Assembly: GCA_029582165.1 (NCBI GenBank)
Contig: CM055870.1
Span: forward strand, 15,854,832 to 15,918,831
Origin: Portulaca oleracea
Lineage: Eukaryota > Streptophyta > Magnoliopsida > Caryophyllales > Portulacaceae
Length of the DNA: 64,000 bases
Direction: 5' to 3'
Position 1 is the stretch's first letter, and every line of letters starts with the position of its first letter. The position numbers and the translations under genes were made by a program. This document shows, in pieces, positions 25,252 through 36,648 of this stretch. Under the pieces are notes generated by a model that was not told the origin of the DNA, ran no database searches, and saw only the letters and a program-made list of their open reading frames with translations.

Positions 25252-25760
25252 AACAATGGCGGATTGCCTTCCCCTTGTTCTCTGCCCAACAAATTGCATC
25301 TCCCAGAATCACAAAAATCATGGGAGAGGATGAGCCCAGATGTAAATTGCTTTCCAGGTGGCAAACGCACTTGAGTTGCAGCAACAACAAATTTGAAAGT
25401 AGCAACAACAATAAATTGGACAGCAAGATGACAACTTAGAGAATCAGATTGAAGTAGAAGATGCAGATTTGAGAAGCATGGAGAGGTTGAATTTGGAGGA
25501 GAGAGAAGAGTTAAGTATAATTGTCAGGGGCGTGTATTTGGCCTACGTGGATAATTTAAGTGGGTCAATGCTAATTAACGTTCCACATAAGCCAACGCCG
25601 CTGTACACATCATCTTTCCGGCGAGTCAAATTTTACTTGACTTGGTGGTGGGTCATTCACAAATACCACCCTCATACTTTGTGTCATAACGACTCAAACA
25701 TGCAATTTGGGATATTTGGACAAGCAACCCGTAAAGTTTGAGATTTTTAAAATAAATTTT

Positions 25761-25762
<2 letters not shown>
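24453..25762. mobile_element. non-autonomous Mutator-like element (1310 bp)
   Basis: Arms of about 236 bp (24453-24688 and 25525-25762) are inverted copies starting ggaaaat..ttttaaaaatc. The 9 bp on both sides are atatatata (24444-24452, 25763-25771), the length expected for Mutator, although the right copy merges into a TA microsatellite. The interior has no transposase. It holds one arm of another family (24717-24945, like 32137-32358) and a (GA)n run at 25187-25250. Confidence 0.8.
25187..25250. repeat. (GA)n microsatellite
   Basis: About 32 perfect GA units inside the Mutator-like element. Long open frames across it (LSLSLS or RERERE) are artefacts of the repeat. Confidence 0.95.
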
Positions 25763-25803
<41 letters not shown>

Positions 25804-26214
25804 TTTTAATCGTTTGTTTAAGAACTCAAGTAATGGGTCAACGTCATACATAACCTCCTGATCAATTGGTCCCCTTCGTAACTATAAAGCTAGAAAGAAA
25901 GGACAACGGACCCAGACAGCCCCAGTTTGGCAAACCACAAATTCAAGTTGAAGAAGAAGATGCAAACCCGATTCCATTGCCTTTGAGAGCCACATCTTTC
26001 TCTCTCTTTCACCTCTATTGCATTTGCATAGCACTGTTTCGTCGAGATTTTCTGAATCTGTCCCACCCTTAGCACTTGTTGATTGGTCGTTTTCCAAGTT
26101 TACCTGTCCTTGTACTACTATACCATGCGAGCTCCACAAGCATACAATACCTCTTCAGCTTGTTTGGTAACTAAACCAAAGTTAGGCTGATCCCATTTTG
26201 ATGAAAGAAAAAGC
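25763..26214 (+). promoter_or_regulatory. upstream/5' UTR region of the ABC1 kinase gene
   Basis: Starts with a (TA)n run (25763-25800), then normal-complexity DNA leading to the ATG at 26215. An upstream out-of-frame ATG at 26201 overlaps the start and could act as a short uORF. No firm TATA box is claimed. Confidence 0.4.
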
Positions 26215-28894
26215 ATGCCATTCAATTCCCAAAACCCAGAAAAAGGGACGAAGATGTCATTTCTTCCAGCTCCTCAATTTGATGAATTCCGTGAAAAATT
26301 CTCTGCTCGACTCAGACCCTGGCAACGATCACTGCAGTTCTGGACTCGCACTGCTGAAATCTATACTGGGTACAAGGTTGGTCACTTATTCTTTTCTGGG
26401 TTTCGTGTATCTATTTCTTTCGATTGGTGATTTTTCTGGGAGGTCGCAAAAGGGTGTGTTTTTTTCGATATCATGCATCTGGGTGTTTGATTTGAGATGG
26501 GTTTGTTTGAATCCTGAAGTTTTGTGGGCGGGAATTTTTAGGTTTTTCAAGTAAGGGTGAGTTTCGAGAAAGATGCGAAGAAGCGAGAGGAAATGTGGGA
26601 ACGGCAACATGAGATTGCTGCTGACAAGATTTATAATATGTGCTCTGAACTTGGTGGGTTCTTCCTGAAGGTATTGTCTCTGAAGTCTGAATTTCCAATG
26701 CTTTTATTGAGCTAAGATGGGGTGTTAGTAGTTCATGATTTTGATTTGAATATTGGCAGTGATTTGAATATTTACTCAAAGTATAATAATGATTTTCTGC
26801 AGTTAATTTCACTGTTTTGTTTTTGTAATCTAGTTTGGAACATAACTTTTTGTGTTGTAAGATATTGAACAACTTTCATTTTTAGGCCACTTGGATTGTA
26901 TTGTACAGTATACTCATTCATTTCTAGTATAAATGAATGTTTACTCATCAATTTCATGTTGATACTTTTGATATAAAGGAATCATTTTGGAGCTGTAATC
27001 TGTGTAATGACTAATACTATATTCTTTCTTCTGAATGTTGCATGGTGGCTACATGTTATTTAGATTGCCCAAATTGTTGGGAAACCTGATTTAGCTCCTG
27101 CTCCCTGGGTGCAACGGCTCGTGACACTTTGTGATCAGGCTCCTCCAACCCCTTATGAGATGGTTCAACTTGTTGTAGAGGAGGAGTTAGGGCAGACCAT
27201 CAACGAAACGTTTGACATGTTTGATGAAAATCCTCTTGGTTCTGCTTCCATTGCTCAGGTAAATTTTCAGCCAAGTCTTCCTGTTTCAAGGACATGCTTA
27301 TCTGATAGTTGCTTGCAATTATCAGCTGGCTGGTTTGCTGCTAAGTGGGAAAGTGATAGTTCCATAAGTATTATCCTGAGTATGTCCTGAAAATCGTCCC
27401 AATTTGTTACAGTTTGTTTGTATTCCTACATACTAGTGGTTAATCCTCTCTGTCCTCAGTGTAATGAAAAAATTAAAACCCATGAGTGAAGTGAAAACTT
27501 CAAGAAATAATAAAACCGACAGGTATTGGCAAAGTGGTTCGGGGCTTATGGCTAGATGGTATCTCTTGATCCTAGGCTCTCCCCTCTCTTTGCCGCACAT
27601 TGTGTAAAAAACAGGTTTACCCAATTCTGTCTCCTAAACCCTAAACTTCAAGAACTAAATCAAAATGCCTCTCTAACCTCTTCTACTTCTTTTCAACAGA
27701 GTAGTGAGTGATTTTGAAATCTCGGGTCAATTGGAATCGGTCTCCAGTAAATAATTCTGGGGTACAACTGCTATATTAGAAGAACCCCCGTTTTTTGGGT
27801 TATTGGATTTGGGTTCATTTTTTGGCGTCTCTTACAATCAAGCATGGTAATTTTGCATGGACTGCTAGACGATGTCTGGTTGCCATTGCTTTTGGTTCAT
27901 TTTTAACACATGGTTGTCTGTAAAATATGGTTTTGCATATCCTCACCGTGTCTCCTGCTCTGATATGTATATGTGTATCATGTCAGGTTATGATATAGTT
28001 GTCTGTGACATATGGTTATACTTGCCGAATCATATGTACCTTTTTTTGCACTGTGCTGTTTCAGGTTCATCGGGCAAGGTTGAAAGGTAGCAAGAGCAAT
28101 GTTGTTGTTAAGGTAGAGAGCTTGAATGTTTGTTTCGATACTTTGACATGATTAGGCATTTTCTAACAGTTGAGAATCTTCCAGGTGCAACATCCTGGAG
28201 TCCAGGAGTTGATGATGACTGATATTCGAAACATGCAAGCTTTTGCTTTATACCTTCAGAAGACAGACATCAACTTCGATCTGTATTCTGTCACTAAGGA
28301 AATGGAAAAACAGGTAAATATATGCTCTTCTGCGCCTTTTTGTCATTGTCATGTGTATGGTGGGTTGTCTTGATAATTAGCTAAAATCCTCTGAATATTC
28401 GTTTTTCTTGCAAGTTTTTATGAGCATGGTTAATTATTAAGACTTTCGTGGGTTCTTCATGTTAAGTGTCTTGCAATAACACTCTATGGTCTCCTCCTCA
28501 CTTGTGACACATTGGCATCTAATTCCTTTAAGCTTAGTTGTCTCTGCACTGATCTTAACATTTTTGTCTTCTGATCTGAGAATAAGTATATACACTAAGT
28601 GTGGTACTGATTGATATTTTTGCCTTCATAAGATCGCATATGAATTTGACTTTCTTAGGGAAGCGGGATCCATGGATAAGATTCGACATTTTCTGTACAA
28701 GAATAACAAAAAGAGTCCAGTTCTGGTTCCAAGAGCCATACAGGGTATGGTCACTAGGTAAGCTGGTTATTGATCTCAGCATGTTTCATAGTTAGTGTGT
28801 GATTACTGGTTTATTGCTGATTACATTGGATACATGGACCGAAGCAAAGTGTCTGTCTAAACCTGTTCTTCTTTTCTATGTAGTAAACCTGTTC

Positions 28895-28926
<32 letters not shown>

Positions 28927-28967
28927 GTAGGTAGTGAATGATTCTAAAATCTTGGGTCAATAGGAAT

Positions 28968-29015
<48 letters not shown>

Positions 29016-30734
29016 GTAGTGAATGATTCTAAAATCTTGGGTCAATAGGAATTAGTCTCCTGTAATTTTGTTTTAATTCAACAGTAAGACTGCGACATCA
29101 ATCCCCACTACATCCTGTTGCAGCTGTCCTTTTGGGGTAATGGATTTGAATTTGAAATTGGGTACATGGATATAACGGCATAATTACTGTTGTTTTCTTT
29201 CTGTTAGGAGGCTACTGGTGATGGAATACATTGATGGAATCCCAATCCTGAGACTTGGTGAGGAAATGGCAAAGCGAGGCATAAACCCTGACGGAAGGAT
29301 GGCAGCTGCAGCAAAGCAGTAAGCACCCTCTTTAACCCCCCAATGTATACAGTCTCTTTGACCCTTTTTCGGGTCAGATCAAAATATGCTTCCATTTCTG
29401 CTTCATTATGGTTTGCTTTCTATTACCTTTTGTTTCTACTGAATTCAAATGCATCCCAGTATAGGCGTTTCTTTTCTGGTGAGGTTGGAGAAGTGTTGGA
29501 GATGTTGAGTCACACACTCAATCTAAAGTGGTTTTGTGCAAAAATTTATGTTGCAGGAAAATCCTTCAAAATTTATCCTTGGCGTACGGCCAGATGATTT
29601 TGAAGAGTGGCTACTTTCATGCAGATCCGCATCCTGGAAATATTCTAATATGTAAAGGTTCTGAGGTGAGTCCTAGAGAATGAAGGATAAATGTCCAGAA
29701 ACCTGCCTCAAGTTAAATGTTTCGTTCGGTCCTGCACGGGGGTTTGTTCACTGGCACGGGATGATAATCAAGCACCCCCCCCCCCCCAACACACACAAAA
29801 AAAAATGAAAAAAAAAGAACATAATTATTGATACGTCAATGTGAAGTAGGGATTGGTTAGGCAATGATTTTTGCTTTTCAGCTTGGTTCGGAATGATAAG
29901 TATCATGGTTGGATTCTGATTATTGCATAGGTTGCTTTGCTGGACTATGGGCAAGTGAAGGACCTTCCTGACAACCTTAGGCTTGGATATGCGAAGCTAG
30001 TGCTTGCTATTGCTGACAATGATCATGCCAAAGCAGTCGAGAGCTTTCGGTTGGTACAACTCTGATGTTTCTTTTGAAATTTGTGATGTCTAGTTTTCTC
30101 ATAGACGATAAAGAAACCCATCTTTAGGATTTTTTCGTACCCAAAGAAGGAAAATTTGGGTGTCTGATTTGGATATGATTAGTTTTAAACCATACAAGAA
30201 AGATTGTAACAATGGCATTTATCCGTACTACCCAAACCCGGTAGTGGCTCTCCTTATTCCTGTACGGTTTTCTTTCTGGCTTTTATGTAGGGAGCTTGGA
30301 ATTTGCACTTTGGCTAAATGTAAAAATGAAAAAAAGGAGATGATGAGATTAGCGTCAACCTTGCTTGACACAAAGCTAGACAAAGGGGCAACTATGATGC
30401 AACCTTTTGCCGAAGATGCTACCATCAGAAGGATTGCTGTTAAGGTACTTTGATCTCAGTACTCCACCAATCATCAGTCACTTTCTTCTTCTATCCATTT
30501 TTCTGAAGTTGTGCCGCTGCTTGTCCTTCTTAGGCTTTTCCTGAAGAATTGTTTTCCGTTCTTCGCACTGTGCACTTGTTGAGAGGACTCAGTGTTGGCC
30601 TCGGTATAAACTACTCTTGTGCTGAACAATGGCGACCTATTGCAGAAGATGCTTTGCGCCATGCTGTTAGACTTCAAGGTAGACTATTATTAAAGAAAAT
30701 CCTGGTTTTCTGCTTAGAACTAAAACTTATCGGT

Positions 30735-30789
<55 letters not shown>

Positions 30790-31144
30790 AAAAAAGAGGG
30801 ACGAATTTAGGCCCTCAAAATGAAAAATGGAAATTTGACGTGAACTTGAATTGGCACAGACAACTCGAAAACACAGAGACAGGGGTTCCTCAGAAGGACA
30901 TTCCGGAGGCGCTATCTAACTGAAGAGAATAGCACAGATTGATTGATTGATAGTCAAAACTTGAAAGTGAGAGTCTGATAGATGCACATATGTACACATT
31001 GATGAGGAGTTTTGGCCACTCATTTGAGGATATTTAGTTTCTTTCTTTCACTGGGGTTCTTCTAACAAATGCTCGAGGGCAGGCATACCAGTGATGTCGG
31101 AGGCTTACAGAATTGGCATGGGATACAGAAGCTTAGATATTTAG
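26215..31144 (+). CDS. ABC1/UbiB (ADCK-like) atypical kinase, 12 exons, 495 aa
   Basis: Exons are 26215-26376, 26542-26670, 27064-27258, 28065-28112, 28185-28313, 28633-28757, 29208-29318, 29557-29665, 29931-30049, 30291-30444, 30534-30678 and 31083-31144. All junctions are GT-AG and the frame is continuous to TAG at 31142. The protein belongs to the ABC1/UbiB/ADCK family of protein-kinase-like ATPases, several of which act in isoprenoid-quinone metabolism. Motifs: KxGQ region as KIAQ (97-100, Gly replaced by Ala), Ala-rich-loop equivalent GSASIAQ (156-162), ATP-site lysine in VVVKVQ (K178), catalytic-loop HADPHPGN (321-328) and the DFG equivalent LLDYGQ (339-344). No transit peptide is evident; Met14 (26254) is an alternative start. 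Introns carry AGT, CA and other microsatellites. Which plant ABC1K member it is, and its substrate, cannot be told from sequence alone. Confidence 0.9.
28897..29055. repeat. (AGT)n arrays with duplicated unique block, in intron 6
   Basis: Two AGT-triplet arrays (28897-28926 and 28968-29014) are each followed by the same block (taggtagtgaatgattctaa..cttgggtcaataggaatta). A segmental duplication of array plus flank, non-coding. Confidence 0.85.
30738..30787. repeat. (CA)n microsatellite in intron 11
   Basis: About 25 CA units just downstream of the exon 11 donor. The open frame through it (HTHTHT) is intronic. Confidence 0.95.
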
Positions 31145-31276
31145 GTTCTATTCTTCTCATTTATCTCATACTTCTTGATTTCCCCCTCCAGGGCTCTTCT
31201 AATATCGTGTAAAAACATTCTTTTTATTGTTCTTAAATGAAAGAAAATTGTAATACATACAGTAGTGAAGTATTGG

Positions 31277-31431
31277 AAGGCATACCTGTGATCGTGAGGT
31301 TTGGGTTCAAGTCTTGGAAACAGCCTCTTGCAGAAATGTAAGGTAAGGTCTGCGTACATTACACCTTTACGGTGGGACCCTTCCCCGGACCCCTGCTTGC
31401 GGGGATACTTTGTGCACCGGGCTGCCCTTTT
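31277..31431 (+). mobile_element. Au-type SINE, 5'-truncated or short copy
   Basis: Contains a pol III B box (gggttcaagtc) and the characteristic Au-SINE words cagcctcttgcagaaatg, ggtctgcgtac, cccttccccggaccc and gtgcaccgggctgcccttt, ending in a short T run. It is flanked by a perfect 18-bp duplication, acagtagtgaagtattgg (31259-31276 and 31432-31449). It lies ~130 bp past the stop of the ABC1 gene, perhaps in its 3' UTR. Confidence 0.9.
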
Positions 31432-31449
31432 ACAGTAGTGAAGTATTGG

Positions 31450-32136
31450 CTGAAAGAAATGAAGCCCCTCCTTTCTTTAAATTATTATTATGAAGGTAAG
31501 TAGGCCCACCCAAATACCCATTGGGTGCCTATCTATGGATAATCTTTGGTAAGTTTTATAGGTTAGAGGTAAAGGGTACCGAACTGTTCATAACAAACAC
31601 AGTTCATCAACTCCATAATTTTCACTCAAGGGAGTGTTTTTGCTTTCAACAAGAATTTTGTACTTAAGTGCAGAGTTCAAATGATGAGGGTACACCTCTT
31701 TGATGAAGCTTGGTAGCAATGAATGTATTAAAATGAATGTTGATGCTGATGTCAAAAGACAATTAAACAAAGATTGGTTTTGTTTTTAAAAAAATTTAAA
31801 ATGTCATAAGATTTGAATTACATTTCCATTTGAAATTTGGACCAAAAATAAAAAAATATTGCATGTAGTCTTTTGCAAGGGTTTCAATCAAAATGCCACT
31901 AATGCCAAAAGCATAGGGCTCTATAGATATGAAAGTTGGGAGTTTATTTCCTCCGTAGGAAAAAACACGATATGAAAGTTGGAAGTTGTTTATACTCTCC
32001 ATAGGAAAAGCATGATATGAAAGTTGGAAGTTGTTTATTCTCTCCATAGGAAAAACATGATATATTTGCAAGAATAATGGCGCAAGATTATACTTCAATG
32101 AAAGTTCTTCTACATTTTTTCACAACAAATCTAATA
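31450..32136. other. intergenic stretch with a small tandem repeat
   Basis: No coding exon seen. Holds three copies of a 43-45-bp unit (31926-32058, starting gatatgaaagttgg) and ends with the left 9-bp duplication (aatctaata) of the next element. Confidence 0.5.
31926..32058. repeat. tandem repeat, 43-45-bp unit, 3 copies
   Basis: Units begin at 31926, 31969 and 32014 with gatatgaaagttgg and continue through a ..ccataggaaaaa block. The copies differ by small substitutions and indels. Confidence 0.85.
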
Positions 32137-33279
32137 GGGTAATTGGATTCTAATAATACGAACTTTGGGCCATATAAGACTTAATAATATGAACTTTCGA
32201 TTTGATTCTTAATAATATGAACTTTGACCCCCTGTTGGCTACAGTAACACGCCACCGAGTTAGGGATTATTTGACGCGCCGGAAACATAAGTTGGCAGGC
32301 AAGACATGTGCTCCCTCTTGTTTGACCTTGCCACCTCAGCAGTTGACAAAAAAAAAATGCCATCCTCTTCTTCATTCCCATTCTTTTTCCAGCTCCCCTT
32401 CTTCTTCTTCTTCTGAATGACATCCCCATCCATCCAACACAACCACAAGGGTCTTCCCTTCTGTCGCCGCTCAGCCTCCCGTCGCCACAGCAAGGGCAAG
32501 GGCCACTCGGCCTCCCGTTGCCGCCAAGCCGGCTGTTCGACCACCACACCGCCACCACCCTACGCCGACCAAGCCGCCGGATCAACCGCCGGATCGCCAC
32601 CATTAGCCGCCAGGTAAATCCTCTGTCTTCTCTCGTCCTCCTCTATTCTGATTTCTTTGTTTGAATCGCTAAATCATGATTTTTCATCCCTCATGTTTAA
32701 GAAATGAAGTTTCTTGATTGGTACTTGAAGATTGTCGTTGGCTCAGCCCTAATTGGAGCTTCAATGGAGCTTTTCATGATCAGAAGCTCGATTTTCTTGC
32801 CTTGGTGTTCTCGATTTTATTCCATTTGAGTGAGTTCCTGAGTTTGATTTTTCTGGGTTGTAATTTTTGGGAAAAAAACTGGAGTGGGAAAAAACTGATT
32901 GTAATTTTTGGGGTTTTTTTAGGTTTTTTTGGGATTTTTGGGTTTAATTTTGATGGGGATCTATTTGATTTTTGAATCGGGATGGCTGAGTTGAGGAAAG
33001 GGTTGTTGTTGGATATGGTGTTCATAAACCCAAATCTCTACATCAACTTCCATATAAAATCATCTTTTAAAGCTGTTTCAATTTGATTTAGTCCTTCCCA
33101 ATTTCGCAAATTCTGTTCTTGTTTATGGTGATGAGAGAGAGTCAGAGAGAGAGGAGGTGTTGGGTTGGAAAGTGAGGAGGGAGGTGAGATTGTTAATGGT
33201 GATGAGAGAAGAAGAAGAAGAAGAAGAAGAAGAAGAAGAATGGGGAGCTGGAAAAATAATGGAGGAATGACCGAAGAGG

Positions 33280-33317
<38 letters not shown>

Positions 33318-33560
33318 GGAAATTAAGAGGCTGACATGACATTTTTTTTTTGTCAACTGCTGAGGTGGCAAGGTCAAACAAGATGGAACACATGTCTTGC
33401 CTGCCAACTCATGTTTCCGGTGAGTCAAATAATGCCTAACTCGGTGGCGTGTTACTGTAACCAACAGGGGGACAAAGTTCGTATTATTAAGAATCAAATC
33501 GAAAGTTCGTATTATTAAGTCTTATAGCCCAAAGTTCGTATTATTAGAATCCAATTACCC
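32137..33560. mobile_element. non-autonomous Mutator-like element (1424 bp)
   Basis: Inverted arms of about 220 bp (32137-32358 and 33340-33560) begin gggtaattggattctaataa. A perfect 9-bp duplication, aatctaata (32128-32136 and 33561-33569), is diagnostic of Mutator. The interior is Pro/Ser-rich when translated and has GAA and GA microsatellites (33208-33240, 33287-33312) but no transposase. One arm of the same family is present inside 24453-25762. Confidence 0.9.
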
Positions 33561-33691
33561 AATCTAATAACATGTAATGAAATTTCTTTTACAACAAATT
33601 TAATGACATATAATAAATTAATAAATATTTTGATAATATAGCTACCAAAACTAGGGAGTGCGATAGATATTTGGATTATTGACCCTTCAAG

Positions 33692-33880
33692 TAAGGTTAC
33701 GAGGTTTAAATTTGTGAGAAATATCCATCGTAATTCCTTTTATCTGAATATACATCATGCAGGCACTAACTATGAAACCATTCATTTCTTCAACATACAA
33801 AACAAAAATAAAAGGGAAATTAAAATGAATATCTTTCATAAATTGAAACTTTATAATCTTGCTTGGAATTTTATAGTCCA
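33692..33880. repeat. imperfect foldback upstream of the NDPK2 gene
   Basis: The left arm (about 33692-33770) pairs with the inverted right arm (about 33805-33880) at roughly 70 percent over ~75 bp, leaving a short loop. It lies ~200 bp before the NDPK2 ATG. It could be a small MITE or a hairpin-forming transcript; there is no evidence of processing. Confidence 0.5.
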
Positions 33881-34073
33881 ATGGTTTCATAGGTCATTCA
33901 TGGGCCATATATTTGGGACTACGTATCGGCCCAGCCCATACGAGTTCGTAGAATCTGAACCCATCCTCCAAATACTTTCCCAAATCCCAACTTTTGAGTG
34001 TGAATTGTCATTTGTCAATCCTCTTCTTCAACCACCTGAATTTTCACAAGGGGAGTCAGATAGAGAAAAAAGA

Positions 34074-36182
34074 ATGGAAGCAACAGCAGTGCTGAGCGGA
34101 TTAAGCGGCCCCTGCATTTCTTCCTCACAACTTCAGTGCTCCGCCGTCGCCACCCAAAACAACCATGTCTTCCGCCGTGCCCACCGCCCACAGCAGCAGT
34201 CACAGTTGGCTGCATTCAACTCACAGTCCCACCTTTTCTCCTTTTCCCAAACATACCCACTCTCTCCTTCTCTCTCTAAAAACAGAATTCCCAAACATAA
34301 TCCCCACATCTTCCTCCCCCACTTAGTTGCTTCCATGGTTGTTCCTCTATCTTCATTTTTCTTGCCTTATTTTGGGGGAAAAGAAAACATTTGCATTTGG
34401 GTCTCAATTTTTGTTGAATTGTTCTGGTTTTGTAGGAGGTTGAGGAAACCTACATTATGGTCAAACCTGATGGGGTTCAACGTGGCCTTGTAAGTTGTTC
34501 AATTGACGTTGTTGGGGATTCATTTTGTGTATGGTTGTTTATGTCTATTGTGTTCATTAATGAAGGGGTTTTGTGTTAGGTTGGAGAGATAATTTCCAGG
34601 TTTGAGAAGAAGGGGTTTAAGCTGATTGGGTTGAAGATGTACCAGTGTCCTAAACAATTGGCTGAGGTATGCTGCATTTTGATTAACTTGACAAAATGTG
34701 TTTATTCTGTTGTGATGTAGAGATTTGGTGTGAGCTCAATTTGAGTAGTTTTGTTTATATTTCTCAACTTATTATCTTACCATTGTGTTAGATTATGGAA
34801 ACTATGGTGGTACAGAGCTTGAGATGATTGGGGTGATAATCTGTCTGTTGATGAACTATGTGTAATGATAAGTTGGATGGTTGGCTAATTAAGGGAATAG
34901 CTTTTGTTTGTCTTCTAGTTTATGTTATCAAATTGTGGGTATGAAGGAAACTAGATGGAACCCTAATCCTTATTTCCTGAATAATCAAACCCTAGATTTC
35001 ATATTTGATAGATATCATTGCTTTTATCGAGAGTTAGCATTGAATGTGAACTTTTGCAGGAGCACTATAAGGATCTCAGCGCCAAGCCATTTTATTCGGC
35101 ACTAGTTGAATACATTACTTCTGGTCCTGTTGTGTGTATGGTAAGACATAAGAATTGTCTGCTTCTTTTATGATTGTTTTCTTACATACTGTTGCAATGT
35201 GATAAGAGTACAATTTTGAGCTGCCTTTCAATGTATGCTAGGCTTGGGAGGGTGTTGGAGTTGTTGCATCGGCACGTAAGCTTATCGGGGCAACTAATCC
35301 TCTTCAAGCTGAACCTGGAACCATTCGAGGAGACCTTGCTGTTCAAACCGGAAGGTTGGCTTTTTATTGATTTGAGGGGGAAAAAACCCATATTAGTTAC
35401 AAATGAGCATCTTTTTTTTCTTGAAGATGTAAATATGAATTTCGCTGCCTTTAACTTCTTGCTTGTCTCGTATAGGAATGTGGTTCACGGAAGTGACAGT
35501 CCTGACAACGGCAAGCGTGAAATAGGTAATGGCTTCTGCTCAGTACTTGCTGTGTTGCTTATGTTGAGGTGTATTTGTGAGTTTACTTTTGGCTTTGGAA
35601 TTTGGTACAACTTATGCAGCCAACCATAGTAGAATGAGAATTTGAGTTTGTGAAATGAATAACCCTAGGCTATATAGCTTGCTAGGGCCAATAGACAGGC
35701 CAACTTACCCTTATAACTAAAAAAGAAAAAAAAAACTTAGTGAGTCGACTATCGACTACCAAGGGAACTATGCTGAGGCCCCGTTCTTTTCTGCGGTTGG
35801 TAAACTGCGGTGCTACAGCCTACCGCAGTTTGCCACAATCCGCCACATTTTACCGCAAATAATTACTTTTCTCTCTCCTCACTTTTCTCTCTCTTCACTT
35901 TTTTCCTCTACTTTTTACATTTTCTCTCCTCACCTACCCCACATACCAATAACCCACCACAATTCCACCATACCCGCCACAATTCCACCACACCTCACTA
36001 CGCCATTCCGCGCATAAAAGAACATAGCCTTAATGTATTTTGCACATCTTTATAATTGTTGCATTATGTCAAGGGTACCTGGCATCTATCTCATAGTTTG
36101 ATTTTGTCGTGCAGGTCTGTGGTTTAAAGAAGGTGAAATTTGTCAATGGACTCCTGCTCAAGCACCATGGCTCACGGAGTGA
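34074..36182 (+). CDS. NDPK2: nucleoside diphosphate kinase 2, chloroplast type (7 exons, 238 aa)
   Basis: Exons are 34074-34337, 34436-34489, 34580-34666, 35060-35140, 35242-35354, 35476-35525 and 36115-36182. All are GT-AG, in frame, with stop TGA at 36180. The enzyme moves the terminal phosphate from ATP to other NDPs through a phosphohistidine. Residues 1 to about 88 are Ser/Gln/His-rich without acidic residues after the start, as in plastid transit peptides, and end with FLPHLVASM. The NDK domain runs from about 93 ([14 protein letters not shown]) to 238. The active-site His is H204 in [10 protein letters not shown], followed by GLWFKEGE. Domain length (~146 aa) is normal and no key residue is missing. 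In Arabidopsis NDPK2 is plastid-located and linked to phytochrome and oxidative-stress signalling; that is family knowledge. Intron 6 contains a MITE (35777-36029). Confidence 0.94.
35777..36029. mobile_element. MITE with TGTTCTTTT-type ends (CCGCA words)
   Basis: The left end ggccccgttcttttctgcgg is mirrored by the right end, which reads ggctatgttcttttatgcgc on the other strand. The interior is C/T/A-rich with repeated accgca and ccaccacaattcc words. It sits in NDPK2 intron 6. Flanking 3-mers are tga and tta, so a PIF/Harbinger-like origin is possible but unproven. Confidence 0.6.
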
Positions 36183-36648
36183 ACAACTAGTTTTTGTTAG
36201 AGCATTGTATACCGTCGAGCTTGTTCAAGACTTAAACTGAGGCATATCTATCCTGTCACAACATTAAATTCCCCTTCTATTTGACTTTGTAATCTTTTGA
36301 GAAAATTTTGTAATAACTTGAGTAATTAATCCATGATTCTGATTTACCAGTTATGACTATGTCTACCATATTATTGTCATTTGAATAATAAGAATGAGCA
36401 TCAATTCCTCAAACAGCGTGATGTAGTTATTGAAATATTGATACTCTGAATTCAAGTGTAATAGTACAGAATACATGGAGTTCATTCACATTCGTCTGAA
36501 GTACCGATAAAGTTACAATAGTACCTCTCTAATCTCACAATAATCGTACAACCATGACCAAGAGATAACGAGAAAATAAGAACAATAAAGTCCTCATCAT
36601 GCAGGCTAAAGGCTGATCGGAGCTTAATCACCGTTTGTATGGCAATTT
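36183..36648. other. convergent 3' flank between NDPK2 and the 164-aa gene
   Basis: The two genes point toward each other here. The stretch should contain both 3' UTRs and poly(A) sites; no exon or repeat is seen. Confidence 0.45.

Noticed and set aside
25103..25426. ORFs with long LSLSLS or RERERE runs
   Set aside because: Products of the (GA)n microsatellite inside a Mutator-like element.
30549..30923. Extended ORF through a CA repeat as the C-terminus of the ABC1 protein
   Set aside because: A GT donor at 30679 and acceptor at 31082 give a sensible ending (GIPVMSEAYRIG..), so the CA repeat is intronic.
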